Origin: Pestalotiopsis fici W106-1
Taxonomy: Eukaryota; Ascomycota; Sordariomycetes; Amphisphaeriales; Sporocadaceae
Direction: 5' to 3'
DNA: 64,000 nt
Assembly (NCBI RefSeq): GCF_000516985.1
Contig: NW_006917095.1
Location: 2,919,077 to 2,983,076, forward strand
The stretch's first letter is position 1; every line of letters starts with the position of its first letter. Of the stretch, positions 33,032 through 46,643 are shown piece by piece. A program made the translations under genes and the position numbers. Below the pieces are notes generated by a model. It had not been told where the DNA came from and searched no databases. It worked only from the letters and a program-made list of their open reading frames with translations.

Positions 33032-35443
33032 GAAAATCAGGTGGTTCATGATACCCGGTCCTGAGAGAATACAAACTCTTGAGACCCCAACACTCTCAGC
33101 GGTAATCGGAGGCAGGCTTTGTATTTTTTTCCCCACATGTTCACGAGAGCGGGAGGGCAGCTTTCCCTCCATGTCGCTCCGGGCCATGATTTTTTGCATT
33201 TATTGATTTTAGCACGGCGTTGGGAGATTTTTAATTCACAGAAACCAAAAGCAGCAACTTGCGCCAGATCACCTCTGCTGTCGTTGTCGCAGTCACTGGA
33301 CAACTGGAAAGGTAAAAGAAAAAAAAGATGAACAAAGTCTCTGGCAGTTGTAAATATTCTTTGATACATCAATAAGAAGAACCGTTAAGCCACCTCTCAG
33401 CTTCATTCCTCACCCATCTTGTGACCAATGAGCCCAATCCTTAAATCGATTACCCGCTCTTGCCTTTGCGTAGCAAGTCCACCGACGTGTTGCAAGGCTC
33501 TGATCGCCGACAACCGAGACACGGCCACTCAGACAGTTGGTCTTTGAATAGACTTTCGTCAGGTGGTGGTTGGCGCAGGTATACCGTGCCTTTGGCAGTC
33601 AAGCCATTCCGTTCCCGTCCGCTTTTTGGCGACCTTCCAACGTATTTCACGTAGTACATGATTCGAAACGTTGCCAACAGAGCTGTGCGGCCCTTGTCAT
33701 CCCTCGGTCTTTGAATGTCATTTGCCGGAGGGCAGTTTGTAATCATGATTTCAGTGACCACATCATGTGAGAATAGCTACCAACGTTGGGTAGTGAATAT
33801 CGGCTCTCTCCCATTGGGTGGAGGGATAGCCATGATTGGACAAAGTCGTCGAGTGATGCAGTCAGTATACGCCTGCCTGCGAGAGAATCAAGTGTTCAAG
33901 AGCCAGGACCCCTGACTGACGAATACGCCTCGAGCCTAGACCGCGAGGCGACGAGGACTGCTTGATGTTGATAGCTTCTCGAGTTTGGGGATGGGACGAA
34001 GAGGGAAACAACATGTAGTCCTTTGAAGAAAGGGACCACTCGCGTGACGGTCGGAGAGGACTGTCGATCAAGAGTTGAGAGAACACCCCAACTGGGACGG
34101 GTTCCGGCTTGGAAATCCTTTAGATTGTGATGATTCACCAACGGAACGGTCAATTACGAAAGGAGGTGTGGTATCAGATACAACGCCCCATCATGTCGAG
34201 AATATTTCGTTTCCTAACACAAGTGATTCTGTGCAGCTTTCCTCCGAGATGTGCAAGATGAAGGCGCTGCCTTCTTGACTCATGATGAAGATACTTGTGA
34301 CGTTCAAAGGACAGCAACGACAAAGCGTTGTCAAGTTGAAGAATAGCACGGGTCTTGATTGTGCCTTATATAGACTATGCAGTTGAGCTCCCGTTGTAAT
34401 TTAATTACATACGAAACCGAGTATTTCCCAAGAGCTCAAATTCCGTAAGAAGAACCCAGATGCCATGGTAGAAGCATATTTAGTCTCCATCGCGGCTTCC
34501 TATATACGGCTGGACCATAAAAAATGTGTGGCTATGCCATGTCCATCTCTTTTACGAAAGACAAATCCGAGAAACCGAGTCACAGAACGGGCAAGAGAAA
34601 CAAAAGTTTTAATCGGAAAAGGAGGTCCAAATCGACGCAAAGATTGCGTCGTCAGGTATTACACAGCCGACCATGGTTTTGTCTGCTGCGGCCTTTCTTC
34701 CGATTTGGTACGGGTGCAATCAGAGTCAACCATTCGCTGTTTGGCAATGAAGATGCGTATTAGTTGCTGGTCAGTATCACAGCAAAGTCAGTCACGGAAC
34801 AAATTTGTCAGGTTTTAAATATTGCAGCTAGAATATCTTGTTCATACTCTACAATCACTCGACAAGTTTTTTTTTTATTTTAATCCAATAAAGGGCGGGT
34901 GGTAGATCACCATACATGCGATGCCCTGATTTACCAAAGTTAAAAAAACAGGATGCCTGCCATAGCCTCTGCCTAGCACTGCCGTTGCAGAGCCCAGGCG
35001 CTATCCCAGCAGCTACGCGCCAGCCGAAACCTGAATGCGGTTAACAAGTGCCCACTTTCTCCCCCAAACTCCATCCAAGTCTAGGTACAGTAGAGGGGAC
35101 CTGAGAAGGTTTAGAGGCTGCGGACCGCCTTTCCACAACCTTTGGGCCCTCTTCTTCTTTTCATATATCCTCCCATCTGCAAGCATTCATTCCGATTTCC
35201 AAGCATCATCTTCGCGTGATTCACTGCGTTCGACGTCTTTCATCAAAACTTCGTTTCAGTATCTACCAACATGGACATTTAGAGAGCTGCTCCGCCTTGT
35301 TTGCTTCCTTGCCCTGACGTCAATCCCTCCCCTCATACTCTAACCCCACCATACATCCGCGTACTTGGGCTCTTAGAGAGATAACAGCCAGTCAGTCTTT
35401 TGCGACTCCTTCCTTGATGTAGCAGCAGATATTGCTTTCTACT
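33032..35443. other. Intergenic, no confident gene
   Basis: The region lies between MED19 and the DUF676-like hydrolase, both on the plus strand. Overlapping frames at 33450-34280 and 34465-34818 have no recognisable motif. The C/T-rich 200 bp before 35444 look like a promoter and leader. Confidence 0.5.
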
Positions 35444-37728
35444 ATGACGACGCCCAGCGACCACCATGATTTCTTGGGTGTGCCTAGTCCGAGCAATACC
35501 GCCGCCGTTTACGGTTACTTAGGTGGTGGCTACGATGGCACAGACTACCACGACCCAAGGACTTCTTCAACCCAATCTCTGGCGCCGTCTGATTACGATG
35601 AACAAGAAAAACGCAAGCTTCTGCTCATATATATCCATGGATTCATGGGCAATGACAACTCGTTTCAAAATTTTCCCTTTCACGTGCACAGGTTTCTCAG
35701 GGATCGACTGCGCAGCACTCATGCCGTCCATACCAAGATCTACCCTAGGTACAAGACGTACAAGGCAATCGAGGTAGCACGGGACAACTTTAGCAGGTGG
35801 CTGGAGCCGCACGAGTCTCCCGAGACGGACGTTGTGCTTATCGGACACTCCATGGGCGGACTACTCGCGGCGGAAGTGGCGTTGATGGTGAGTCTGCTGG
35901 CTTGCCCTGGAAGTCATTGTATGACCAAACCAGCTAACCGCAACTTTAGCCTACCCGTGATCGAAGTGATATAAGAATGTTGCAACACAGGATCCTTGGA
36001 ACGGTCAACCTTGATGCACCTCTACTTGGCCTCCATCCGGGCATCATCACATCCGGCTTAGCTAGTCTGTTCCGCAAGAAGCCTGATCCGCCCAAGCCAC
36101 CTCAAGCGGGAGATCTGATATCTGGAGCAGCACAGACTCTAGGTGGCCTAGGACAAGGCTTGGGCTCACGACTTACCATGGACCCTAATTTCAACCCCAA
36201 TTATGTCAACGATGTCCGTATGAAGGAGCGGAGCTGGTGGCAGAATGTCGTTCACTTTGCTAGCAAGCACAACTCGGAGGGTCTCATGGACGCTGCCACC
36301 AAACACATAACATCTCATCTCGAATTCGGTAGCTGTTTGATGGATTACAATGGTATGAAGCTGCGGTATGAGAAATTGCGACGACTGGAAGATTACGACG
36401 ACCTGGAGAACCGGGGAATGCCTCATGTTCCACCACAAGTTCGTTTCATTCAGTATTACACCGTTTGCCATGGCTACCCCAAGAAGCCCAAGCCCTCGGA
36501 GTCAGAGGATTCCAAGACAATAGAGCCTGCAAGTCCAGAGAATAACGTGGTATCGGGAAATGACGGCCATCACAGCGAGCCCGCAAGTCCCAGAGTTTCT
36601 AGCGAATCAAGCGGCAGTGACAGTCATAGTGAGCCCTTGACTATGCTTGAGCCGCAACCGGAGGCCGACCCGGAAGATGATTCAGATGAAAGACAGCATG
36701 GTGATTTGGAAAGTCCAGGCGTTGCATCTGAGCAATTCCACACCCCCGGAGCCAGCCAACCTTCATCACCAGCTCCAGGCACTGGGGAGGTCATCGGTGG
36801 CAATGTATCTCACAGTGGATCGCCGGATGATGGTGCTTCCCACGCCCCTGATACGGCTTCTCCAACCCACGAGCCCATGCCAAGGTTTACTGCACCAAGG
36901 AGAGCCGAGACTGGTAGATTCAGGGAAGACTTGCCTCCTAACGCCGAATTCACGGTTGAAGCTGCATTACAGGAGTTCATTGATGGACTTCCTCCTTTGC
37001 CGGACGAGCCTCAGAAACCCGATGAGCTCAAAAGCTACGATGCCTCAAACAAGGATATTCGTAAATATGTCGAGAAGGAAATGAAGCGGCGCAATAAGGA
37101 CTATGAGAAACAAATGAAGAGTTGGCGTGCAGCCGAGACACAGCGCAACAAAGCTATACACAAAATGCGAGCAAAACTACAGGCTGGGCAAAAGGAAGCT
37201 AAAGATAAGCAGGGTGCGCTGGCAGACGCCGCTGCAAGTGTAGGTGCCGAAAACCAACATAACCCCCAAGCTGAAGAACATCCCGACACCTCGGAACAGG
37301 GTGCTGGAACGACAACAGGGCATGATACTCCAGTAGAGGCTGCTTCGAACCTTGGAAACAACAACGAGCATAGTCCATCACACGTGCATTTCGATGAGCT
37401 CAGGCCGGCGTCACCCTCGAACGATGCGGGTCGAGACAGTTTGACAATACAAAGAAGATCTCAAGAAGGCACAAAAAAGCCAGAGAAGCCAGAGAAGCCT
37501 CCAAAAGACCGAAAATTTTGTACTTGTCCCTCCAAGGTCAATGGACAGATGGACCCCAAATGGATCAGAGTCTTTATGAAAGACGTCGATGAAGTTGCCG
37601 CTCATACTGGTATCTTTTTCGCTGGTCCCCATTATGAGAAGCTGGTGGGTGACGTGGGCGAATTGATATGCGAATGGGTAGAGGCAGATGCTACAAAACG
37701 CCTCGTCCTGGATATGGAGAATAATTAG
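35444..37728 (+). CDS. DUF676-like alpha/beta hydrolase with long disordered tail
   Basis: Exons 35444..35887 and 35950..37728 (62-nt intron, GTGAGT...TTTAG) give 740 aa. The ATG at 35444 is the first in frame. Residues about 58-200 form an alpha/beta-hydrolase half: LLLIYIHGFMGNDNSF carries the oxyanion-side HG motif, and VVLIGHSMGG around 131-139 is the nucleophile elbow with Ser136. After the intron, the segment LGTVNLDAPLLGLHPGI fits the strand following the elbow. These features match lipase-like serine esterases of the DUF676 type. The remainder is low-complexity, Ser/Pro/Glu-rich (about 330-480), followed by a basic coiled-coil (VEKEMKRRNKDYEKQMKS) and a conserved C-terminal domain with CTCPSKVNGQMDPKW. 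The substrate is unknown. No signal peptide is seen, so it is probably intracellular. Confidence 0.82.
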
Positions 37729-38377
37729 AATAACGCCTTGTTTTTATCGAAAGCGGAAAGTCTTTTTTTCTCCTCAGCACCAAATCAGCCATGCACATGG
37801 TGTTTCCCATGATACCCTTTTCATTACTGCTTCATTTTGGTGTGCGGTGTTTAAAGTAGAAAAGCAAAATCCGGTATTCGATTTTGAATGTGACTTCTAT
37901 ACTAGTGAAACGATTTTTGTAACTTTTAGTATTGCCTGCAATGTCTGTACTTGATGGCATCTTTTCCATTGAGGAAGGAAGAAAAAAAGTGGCCAAGCGA
38001 CAGACTTGACGAACAGAATACCGGATTCGCCCTATACGAAGCGAAGTCGTCATATCACGAAATAAGTCAAAAGTAACGGTGCCTGCAAATTGTTGCAGAG
38101 TGGCGGCTATAGCCGAGATTATTAGTGGAGATGAGAGTATGTCATGATATTAATTATATGCACTATAGACTGTGCTGTGCCTCTCGCTAAGTATTCAAAT
38201 GGTCCTCGCTTGGGAGGTCCGCTTGCTCAGAAAACATGCAAAAAAATAATCAAGTAATGACTCCCCATGCTTTGAAATAATGAGAAGAAGATCTCGACTA
38301 AAAAATCACACCAGGCAAAAAGGGGCGACAAGACAACAATAAAAAACGATTCATTCAAGCATGACTGGATTTCTTAA
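37729..38377. other. Convergent 3' intergenic region
   Basis: The AT-rich region lies between the ends of the DUF676-like gene (plus) and the GH3 gene (minus) and probably holds both 3' UTRs. No gene is seen. Confidence 0.6.
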
Positions 38378-41104
38378 TCATACAGGTCCAGCGTCCGACT
38401 CTTGACACGCACCCGTGCTAGTGGAACAGACCCAGCCGAGATCATCGCTGGCCTGGCCGAGCCAGATCTTGAACTCGCCGGCCGGCACGACCCAGTTCTG
38501 CAGCGTCGTGTCCCAGACGCTGAGGTCGCGGCGCGTGAGGCTGAGCTCGACCGTCGACGACGACGAGGTGGCCAGGCTGTCCGTCTTGATAAAGTCGCGC
38601 AGCTGAATCACGGGGGTGTCATAGGCCGAGCCGCTGGGATACTGCACATAGGCCTGGACGACGGCCTTGCCGGCGTGCGAGGCGCCCGTGTTGCGCACCG
38701 TGGCCGAGATGGTGTAGGCCACGTCCCACAGGGCCGGGTTGCCGCCGCTGGGACCGCCGGCGGGCGGACCCGCCTTCTGCGTCTCAGAGTAGCCCGCCGG
38801 GTAGGCGTACTCGGTGCCCGACTGGCCGGCGGCGTAGGCGGCATCGGCCTCGCCCGAGTCCAGCCACGAGTACAGGTATCGCCATATGCGGTTAAAGCCC
38901 GACGGGTAGTAGGCCTCGCTGGCGGCGGGGATGGTCTGGTTCAGCGACGCGACGACCGAGGTGGACTTGGCCGGGCGCGTTGGCGGCAGCGTCGTCAGCT
39001 CCGTGACCGACGTCAGCGAGACCGACGACAGCGCAAAGGTTGTGTAGGACAGGCCGTGGCCAAAGGCGTAGCGCGGCGTCTTGCCGTTCTTGTTGAGGTA
39101 GCGGTAGTCAATGTAGAGACCCTCGGTATACGTGTCCTGGGCTTGGCCGAGGAATTCAAACGTGATCAGGTCCGTGCTGGATGGATAGTCGTCCTCGGAC
39201 TTGGGAATGCTATAAGGCAAGTGTCCCGACGGCGTGGCCTCGCCAAAGATGATTTCGGTGAGGGAGTCGCCGGCCTCTTGGCCAGGGAGGTGAGCAACCA
39301 GAACGGACTTGACAGAGGGGAGGTCGATCCAGGGTTCGAGAACCAGCGGCCCGACAGTGTGAATGACAACCACAACGTTGGAGTACTTGGCAGCTGCGGC
39401 CTTGACCAGAGCGTCTCCATTGTGCCAGGCGGACAGACCGCTGGCGTCTCTATCACCGTGGTTGCCCTCGACAGTGTACGAGTTCTCACCAGAGTCCGAG
39501 TTGATAAAGACAATAGCGACATCGTTGGCCCCTGGAGTGGGGATGGATGACGGGAACGTGTCACTATCATAGTAGGTGACATTACCGGCCTTGCGCTTCA
39601 ACGATGAGATGGGGTCATCGAGATAAGGATAGTCGGCGCTTCCAGATCCCCAGCCCATACCAAGCAGTCCACGGTTACAGCTCTTGTCGGTGCAAGAGTT
39701 GGCACCCGCGGGATCCGTCTGCGCATCGGTTCCAAATACGCTCAAAGGCACAGACGTGGAGATGGGCAGGAAAGAGCCATTGTTCTTGAGCAGTGTAATA
39801 GCTTCCTGTGCCACAGCTTTTGCGACAGTTGCGTGGTCGGCCTGTACATTCACGTACTGGTTGACAACGCAAGTCGGCGAGATGAGAGCACTGGGGTAGC
39901 ATGGTCCTTCACGGTCGCGCGTGTTGGATGAAAAGTTGGGTGGTGGGTAGTCCTGATCCTGACCGAGCTTGTACCATGTAGCAACAATGCGGGTGGCCAT
40001 ATCATTGATGCGATCCATGGGGACGGAACCGTTGAGCGCGGATCGGGTCAGCTCATACATCCAGTAACTGGTTCCTAACACAATGGGAATCAAAGTGTCT
40101 CCAGGCATGTTCATGTCGAGACCAGCTAGGGCAGAAGAGACACCAGAAAGATGCGCGAGCCAATCGGTCATGACAATACCCTGGAAACCAAGCTCATCCT
40201 TGAGAAGCCCGTTGATGAGATATGCATTTTGCGAGTCGGCGGAACCGTTGACCGCATTGTACGAAGTCATCAAAGCACCAGTCCCGGCGTGGACGCCATC
40301 GGCAAATGGCCAGAGATAGAGCTCGTGGAGGGTGCGGTCATCAATATTGGAACTGTATCCAGCTTGAATGACGCTGTACATGCGATACTCCTCCTGCTCG
40401 TTGCCGATAGCATGCTTGAGCGTGGCAATAACGCCTTGCTCCTGAACACCCTTGATCGTCTGCGCTCCGGCGATACCTTGTAGGACTGGATCGGCGCCGA
40501 AGCCTTCCCAGTTTCTGCCGCCTCTCGGTTTCCGGCCCAAGGGACCAACGGATGGGCCAAGATAGAAGTTGGCGCCCTTGCCTTTGAACTCCTGTCCAAG
40601 CGCAACTCCCCTCTCATACATCAGCTGCTTGTTCCATGTCGCGCCGGTTGTTATACCAGCGGGGAAAGCTGTGATGTTATCTGTGGTGCGCACTCCCAGA
40701 GGACCGTCTTGGAGACAAAGTTGAGGGAAGCCAAGACGCAACGCACTGCCCGTATTGCCGACACATGGTCTGATAGATGGTTAGTATATATACTGAAAAC
40801 AAAACGCAACTTTGATCAGCGAGATATAGGCGCACCCCATGAAGAAACCGGTACCGCTCGAGATGTTGGTCTTTTCAGCCAACGTCATTTGCGAGACTAG
40901 ATCGGCCGCCTTTGTATAGGCATCCGCCCAATCATCATCCCATCCGCCATACGGAGTAGGGTAATACGGGGCAGCGACGTATCCGGCGGGCACGTCATCC
41001 CGGGGCAATATTGCAGCACCGGAGGACAGGCCGGCTAGATTGGACAGAGCCAGCAAAGAGAGCATGCGCAGGCCCGCAGGCAAATCGGCGCTCAAAACCA
41101 CCAT
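38378..41104 (-). CDS. Secreted GH3 beta-glucosidase
   Basis: Exons 40836..41104 and 38378..40769 (66-nt intron, GTGCGC...ATCAG, splicing MG|PCVGNTG exactly) give 886 aa. A hydrophobic signal peptide includes [15 protein letters not shown], and a basic-acidic pair LPRDD follows. GH3 landmarks are [11 protein letters not shown], the [18 protein letters not shown] loop, [21 protein letters not shown] (Lys208-His209) and the nucleophile Asp292 in VMTDWLAH. The C-terminal (alpha/beta)6 domain and a fibronectin III-like domain ending in TRRDLSVWD complete the family layout. Length is typical of Aspergillus/Trichoderma-type cellobiases (about 860 aa). The enzyme should cleave cellobiose and other beta-glucosides outside the cell. 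Its 3' half is notably GC-rich, which opens a long antisense frame. Confidence 0.95.
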
Positions 41105-44100
41105 TGCTACGTCTGATTGGCGGTTGGGAAGGATAGGAAAAAGAAGGGTAGAGGGAGCTAGAGATGGAACACGCGGGTTCCGGGTAAAGGATGCCTCGAG
41201 CCTTTATGGGTAAGGCTGGGGACGGTCTCGTGAACTCATACGACGACTAGAGAAGGAAAGAATGCACGAGTATTCAGGCACATGATGGCTCCCATTGGCG
41301 GACTCGGGATGGATATAAGCTAAGCGATGGGACTGGAGGTGAGGGTATAGTACCTCTGGAGAGTTGTCCTAACCTTCTTCTGTTGCTGCTGCTGCCACGA
41401 GCACATGATATCATTGACAGACAAGGCAGCGCGTTACCAAAGACGAGATAGCGACTTGCAGAGCAGGGTAACAGAGACAGGATTCAACCCAGCTTGGCAG
41501 GCCTGCTCAGGCCGCCATATGCAGCAACGACGAATTACGTGGGCGAATGCTGGTATCTTAGGACGACTTGGCCTGGCAGATACCTGCAGATCATCATCAT
41601 CAAGTTCCAATCTGGGAAACATGGGAAAGGGGAATGTGGGTAGACAGCGGGCAAAATGGACTATTAACCTTAAGCGAACCGGAAACCGATCGGGCTATGC
41701 ATAAAAGATCTGCCGCAATTGAGATTTGGTCCTTTTTTTTTTCTTGTCCTTTTCTTTCCATTCAGCTGAATATTCCGTGAGGGTAAAGTCTGGAAATATT
41801 GGTCTGTTGCCCTTGTCCATTGCTCAGCCAAGTTTGGGGGCGCCATACGCGCCTGGTGTCGCTGACTTTGACATTCCATCTAGGACACGTCTGGTTCTGC
41901 AGGACACCACCTTCAAAGATATCATCTTCATGAGCTTGACGGATGTCGGAAATAAATTCGGCTATTGGCTTCGCATGACATATCTTATCAGTGAACCTTG
42001 AGCTGATAGATAAATAGTTACCTGCCTGCCTACGCAAAGCCATAGAGTTGCAGTCAAACTCGGTAGAGCTGCCATATGCAGTCCAGCCCAGGGCTGGGCA
42101 AGCAGTTTCATTGGCGGAAGTCTCAATACAACTGAGTAGATTGGACGGGCTGTCAGGATTCATATGTCAAAGCAATGCCACATTGGAAAACACCAGCTCC
42201 ACGTATCGAACTGGTAGTAGAAGAAGAAGAAACAAGTAGTGCGAGGTGAGAGGAGGCCGGATCATCGGCTCTGGCACATTTGCGCGGCTCATGCAGTCAT
42301 TCGCGGATGCATCATTCTTCCAAAACGGCACACACGGGAGAGCTTTGCTGGGCGTATGTACTGCGCTGTCCGTACCAGATTGACGTTGTGTTCGTCACAA
42401 GCTGCCCTGTAGTTTGGGCGTGTGACCAAGCTGGGGGGCACGGCAGCGCAAAGCGCTACTGGACCAAAGAAATCGAGTGGTAGGCAAGTTTTTGGCAAGG
42501 TTTGGTGCCTTGTGATCTTTTCTGGTGAGGGGAGGGTAGTATCCTGATGACAAACTTTTTCGCAAAGATATTCGCAACGATGACAATTCTGGGGGGCCCT
42601 GGTCCGGTGCTAAAGATCAATAAATAACCACCACGTACGTACAGGGCTTGCCAGGCTTGCTTGTTGGGTATTCGAGATCCGACAAGGCAGGTTGCAGCGC
42701 CATGGTGTTCGGCACTCGATTGCCCCGGACGGAGAAATGGTAGTTGGTATGTTGTGACTCGTGAGTTAATTATTATTCTACACAGTAGGTACCGTAGCGA
42801 GGATTTTGCATCTCTCGCATCTCCATCTCCCTAAGCGAGACGGTTAAGCGGGTACCGCTACCGCTACTGCTGCCGCTTGCCGCACCAGCGACCGTTGAAT
42901 CTAGTCTTGGTAGGCAGTAATGTACTGTTAGGTTTTGTCTTGGGGCCTTGTTCGTTCTCTTCTTCTTTTCCCTGCTAGCAGCCAGGTTCCTTCGCTCCTC
43001 CTTCTAGCTCAGCTCCGTTCAGCTCAAACGTCAAACGTCGTTGACAACACGCAAATTATAGCATACATGGTAGTCGACATTCAAAGGGGCCTCCCTCATC
43101 TTGGTATTACCACAAGCTCATTCACGTCTCCCTACTGTCGCCAGTCGAAATGATCTATCCACTAAAGAAAAAGGGAGCAATTCCGTTCAGGCACGTGTTG
43201 CGCGTCCAGTCGCACGAGTGAGGGATGATCCAGCGTGATCATCGAGGAGCTTCGAGAACCAGAACAACAGCACAGACCCCACGATGGTACCTAGTTATTA
43301 GCAGTGTTAGTCGCCAGGCAGTGCACATGGCCTTGAACTCTTTGACAGATTTTAGTCAGACATGATTCTCAACAAAAAAAGAAAAAAGTCGGGCTCGCTA
43401 AGCAATGCGGAGGCCGAGGTGCTCTGAAATGACTGGGCACAATGTTCCCCTGCTTCTTCCACCGTTCCGGTAGATCTCAGCAAGAGGCAATGGATCGGGG
43501 ATAATCCTGACCGCAAAGAGATCCCCTTCCCGGAGCTACGTCGTTGGCCATTTTAGGCCCTCTGTCGCCTTTTTTAGTGCTGCAAAAGCCAGAAAAGGAA
43601 CTGCGAACCAGGGGGCAGGCAGTTTTCCCACTGATGAACCCTGGACTTTGTGGCCCTTGACTCCACTGAAGAGTGTTCAGTCTATACCCAGAAGGGCATC
43701 TGTTTCATGAGATTGCGATTCTCCTGGGGGGAGCTTGGCGACTTGGAAGAAAGAAAGAAAGATTTCCTCGCTGCCGACCTACCTTGGGGGTACTATTGAC
43801 AAGGTAGTGTTGGCAGTAAGTGACTGCTAAGGTGATGGGATAGATCACAATACAGTATTATTCGTCAGTCGGCGAGAAGAGACCGAGCACGTGGCTGGCT
43901 GTCAGGTTTGATTCACGGTGGGCTTGGGAACTGCATGCAGGTGGTACCTAGGGACAATGGTTCTTGAACGGACTATACACGATACTCTGCACAGGAATCC
44001 AGAACAATCCAGATCCAATCTCATCTCTGCCGCTGACATATTCAAGCATTACCAGCGACGGATTTACCAAGCATCCAGGATATGGTCCCAGGTCCCGCGA

Positions 44101-46643
44101 GTGGTCAGTCCACGGGCGTTTATTCGCAGCAAGCATTGAATTCCTGCCGATCCGTGCATTTGAACCATGGATACACGATTCCTCCACATCTCTTTTTTTT
44201 TCGCCGGCCTGCCTGCGTAGCCAATCTGAGTGGTCATGCGCACGCACTATAATCAGGGCCACGAGGCATACAATTTCGCCGCATTATCGAGGACTGATAT
44301 GCAGCGTGTATTTTGCATTGTATGGAGCGTCGAATTTTGTTATGCTTCTTGCTAATATCCGAAGTTCGGTCGCGAGGCTTTGACTGCATAGCTGAAGCAA
44401 GACCACTTATTTGGTACCTACATCATACGCCAGGGTCTGGAGTACATACCAACATTTCTTTTCGTCGGAGAATTGCACGGAGTCGATTTTGGACCTTATT
44501 CCCACCTCCGAATACGAATCATGCGAACCAAGGCCACCACCACTCACACTAACCAAAACCCCCATTCCTCTGCTGGATCCTCCTTGGTACCTTCGTACAA
44601 TATCGTGTACGAAGTAAATACTGTATGCACGATAGACCAAGAAGCTCACGTGGTTTCTGAGCTATTTGCATAACGTGCAGGAATCTTTGCATAGCGTGCG
44701 GTGTTTTACATCTAGCCTTGCTCGATGCAGAAAGGGCGTCGCAAAAACAACCGTTTTGAGGCCATTTACAAGTCACAGACCCAACCTCCTTGGGCCTCCA
44801 CACGGACTGCTAGTAGTATACCGTCTTGCATCTCCATATCGTCAGCGGGAATCTGTCGGGAAATACACAAATATCCCCATCCCAATGACTTGAAAGTAAG
44901 GCGATGACGATCTGCCGTTGCCGCTGCTGCTGCTGGACCCCCAGTCCCTCAGCTGTAGTTCAGCTTCAGACCTGCAGACCTGCCTGCCTGCCAATGCACC
45001 AGGCACCTGCGCGAAAGTAGGCTGCGTCAAAGTCGTCCTCGACCGAGGCTCAAATGCACACTGATAGCAGAATATTGGCATCCACAGCGCGTATCGCCCC
45101 ACTTGTCACTCAGATATTCGTGCAGATCTTGTCTGTTTTGTCGCCGGTGCCATGTCTCGAGCGCCAGTGAGCCAGTGAATTGGCAATGTCGTGCATTTGG
45201 CACAGATGCCACCCCGAGCCACCTACGTCTGCCAATGGCTCTTTTTTGGCCCTAGCGACGGCCAAAAGACGGCGCATACCAACAATTCTCTTCTAGCCAC
45301 CGTGATAGCGTCCGTTAGCCAGCTTAGAGCCGCAGGGTGCTGGGAACTATTGGCCTGTGAATGTAACCTCCAGGAATCTGGGGAAAGCGCCAAAAACCTT
45401 GATCGTTGGGTTACGGGCAGGCGTCGTCAACCTCGACGCAACGCTGGACCAAATTCGCATTTATTATCCGTGTCAAATCATTCACGACGCAATAGCCCGG
45501 GGGAAAATTGAGTAGGCTATCCGTCAGCCTGCCATCAGTCGTGAGGTTGTCCTGTCTAAATGTGGAAGCCAACGCCGGTTTCCCCCCAGCCAGCTGATGC
45601 TCTGTGCGGACCGTGGCCGCTTCATCTATGCCACGAGGTGTGTGTGTGGCTGCTAATGTACAGTGGGCTGCGAACCCAGCACAGGTGGAAGCTGCCGTAG
45701 GTACATGCGGAGAGTAATAAGGTAGGCCCGGTACACACAGCAGGTAAGGTAGGGTAGGTATCAAAGACGCCCGGGCCCAGGGGTATACCACCCGTATTGG
45801 TGGTTGGGTGGTAAGTCAGGTAGGCTATGAAGTGCCTCATCTACACATGGGTGTTGCTGCTTACGAGGTATGCTGTACTATGTAATAATGCCCGCTGGTC
45901 GGATTGAGATTGCCGCACTCGCTGCTGGTAAAAGGCGGCACACCCTGTCAAACCTTGACTGATTATTCGCCGTTGCGCGCTCTAAGCCACCCGATCCGCG
46001 ACGTTGACCTACAATGGCCTCAGATGAAAGGGTCATGCACTCATCAGTCCCATGGGTGCTACTAGTACAGGCCAATGTCAGTCTCCTTTTGAACTGACTA
46101 TACTCTTGTACACACAAACTCCACTATTCCAGGAACAGATTGGGCCCCCCATCTCCAATGCTCGCAGGAATGCATGGGTAAATGCCATACTACTACCTAT
46201 GTACATACCGAAACCCCCGACTTCAGTCCCCCCCATCAGAACAGACACTTGGTGCTAGTCCTCGACAATTTTTGGACCCCATGTCCTGGTCCCAGCCCCA
46301 GCGAGCTCTCAGGGATCCATGAGTATGGTGATAGTCCCTTCCCTTACCCCAATCAATGGAGACGACACGCAGATTCCTGCGCGTGGTGAGCGACCGGACC
46401 TCCCGAGCGTTCTCTTATTATTGCTACTATATAGCCCGGGTCTGCTCGCCGCTGTCCAACGTGATGGATACGATGCTCCCCGGTTGCTTTCCTTGAGGAC
46501 CTTTCACCACTGTTCGGTATAGATAAAAGCTCCTGGGGAAAAGGCCCATCATTTCTCAGCCCTAGCCGCGCTGTTACTTGCGCCTCTCGCTGCTTTTTCC
46601 CTCCTTCTCTCTCCACTCGGTCCTTGTTGCAGCATCCACCACG
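41105..46643. other. 5.5-kb divergent gene-poor region
   Basis: This is the upstream sequence of the GH3 gene (minus) and of the lipase gene (plus). It holds many short overlapping frames (for example 41762-42163 minus, 43964-44383 plus) but none with a motif, splice support or consistent codon use. Base composition is not AT-rich, so it does not look RIP-degraded. Scattered GGTAGGTACC-like strings occur around 45690-45830. Confidence 0.5.
46518..46527 (+). promoter_or_regulatory. TATA-like element of the lipase gene
   Basis: TATAGATAAA lies about 115 bp upstream of the ATG at 46644. Its role is inferred from composition and distance only. Confidence 0.35.

Noticed and set aside
35432..35443. 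Earlier TTG start for the DUF676-like hydrolase
   Set aside because: It is a non-ATG codon. The ATG at 35444 is the natural start.
38402..39550. 382-aa plus-strand open frame opposite the GH3 gene
   Set aside because: It is Arg/Gly/Val-rich and mirrors the GC-rich codons of the beta-glucosidase on the other strand. It has no motif and no splice or promoter context.
43964..44383. 139-aa plus-strand open frame in the 5.5-kb gap
   Set aside because: Random-looking composition with no motif. It overlaps other frames of similar quality on both strands.
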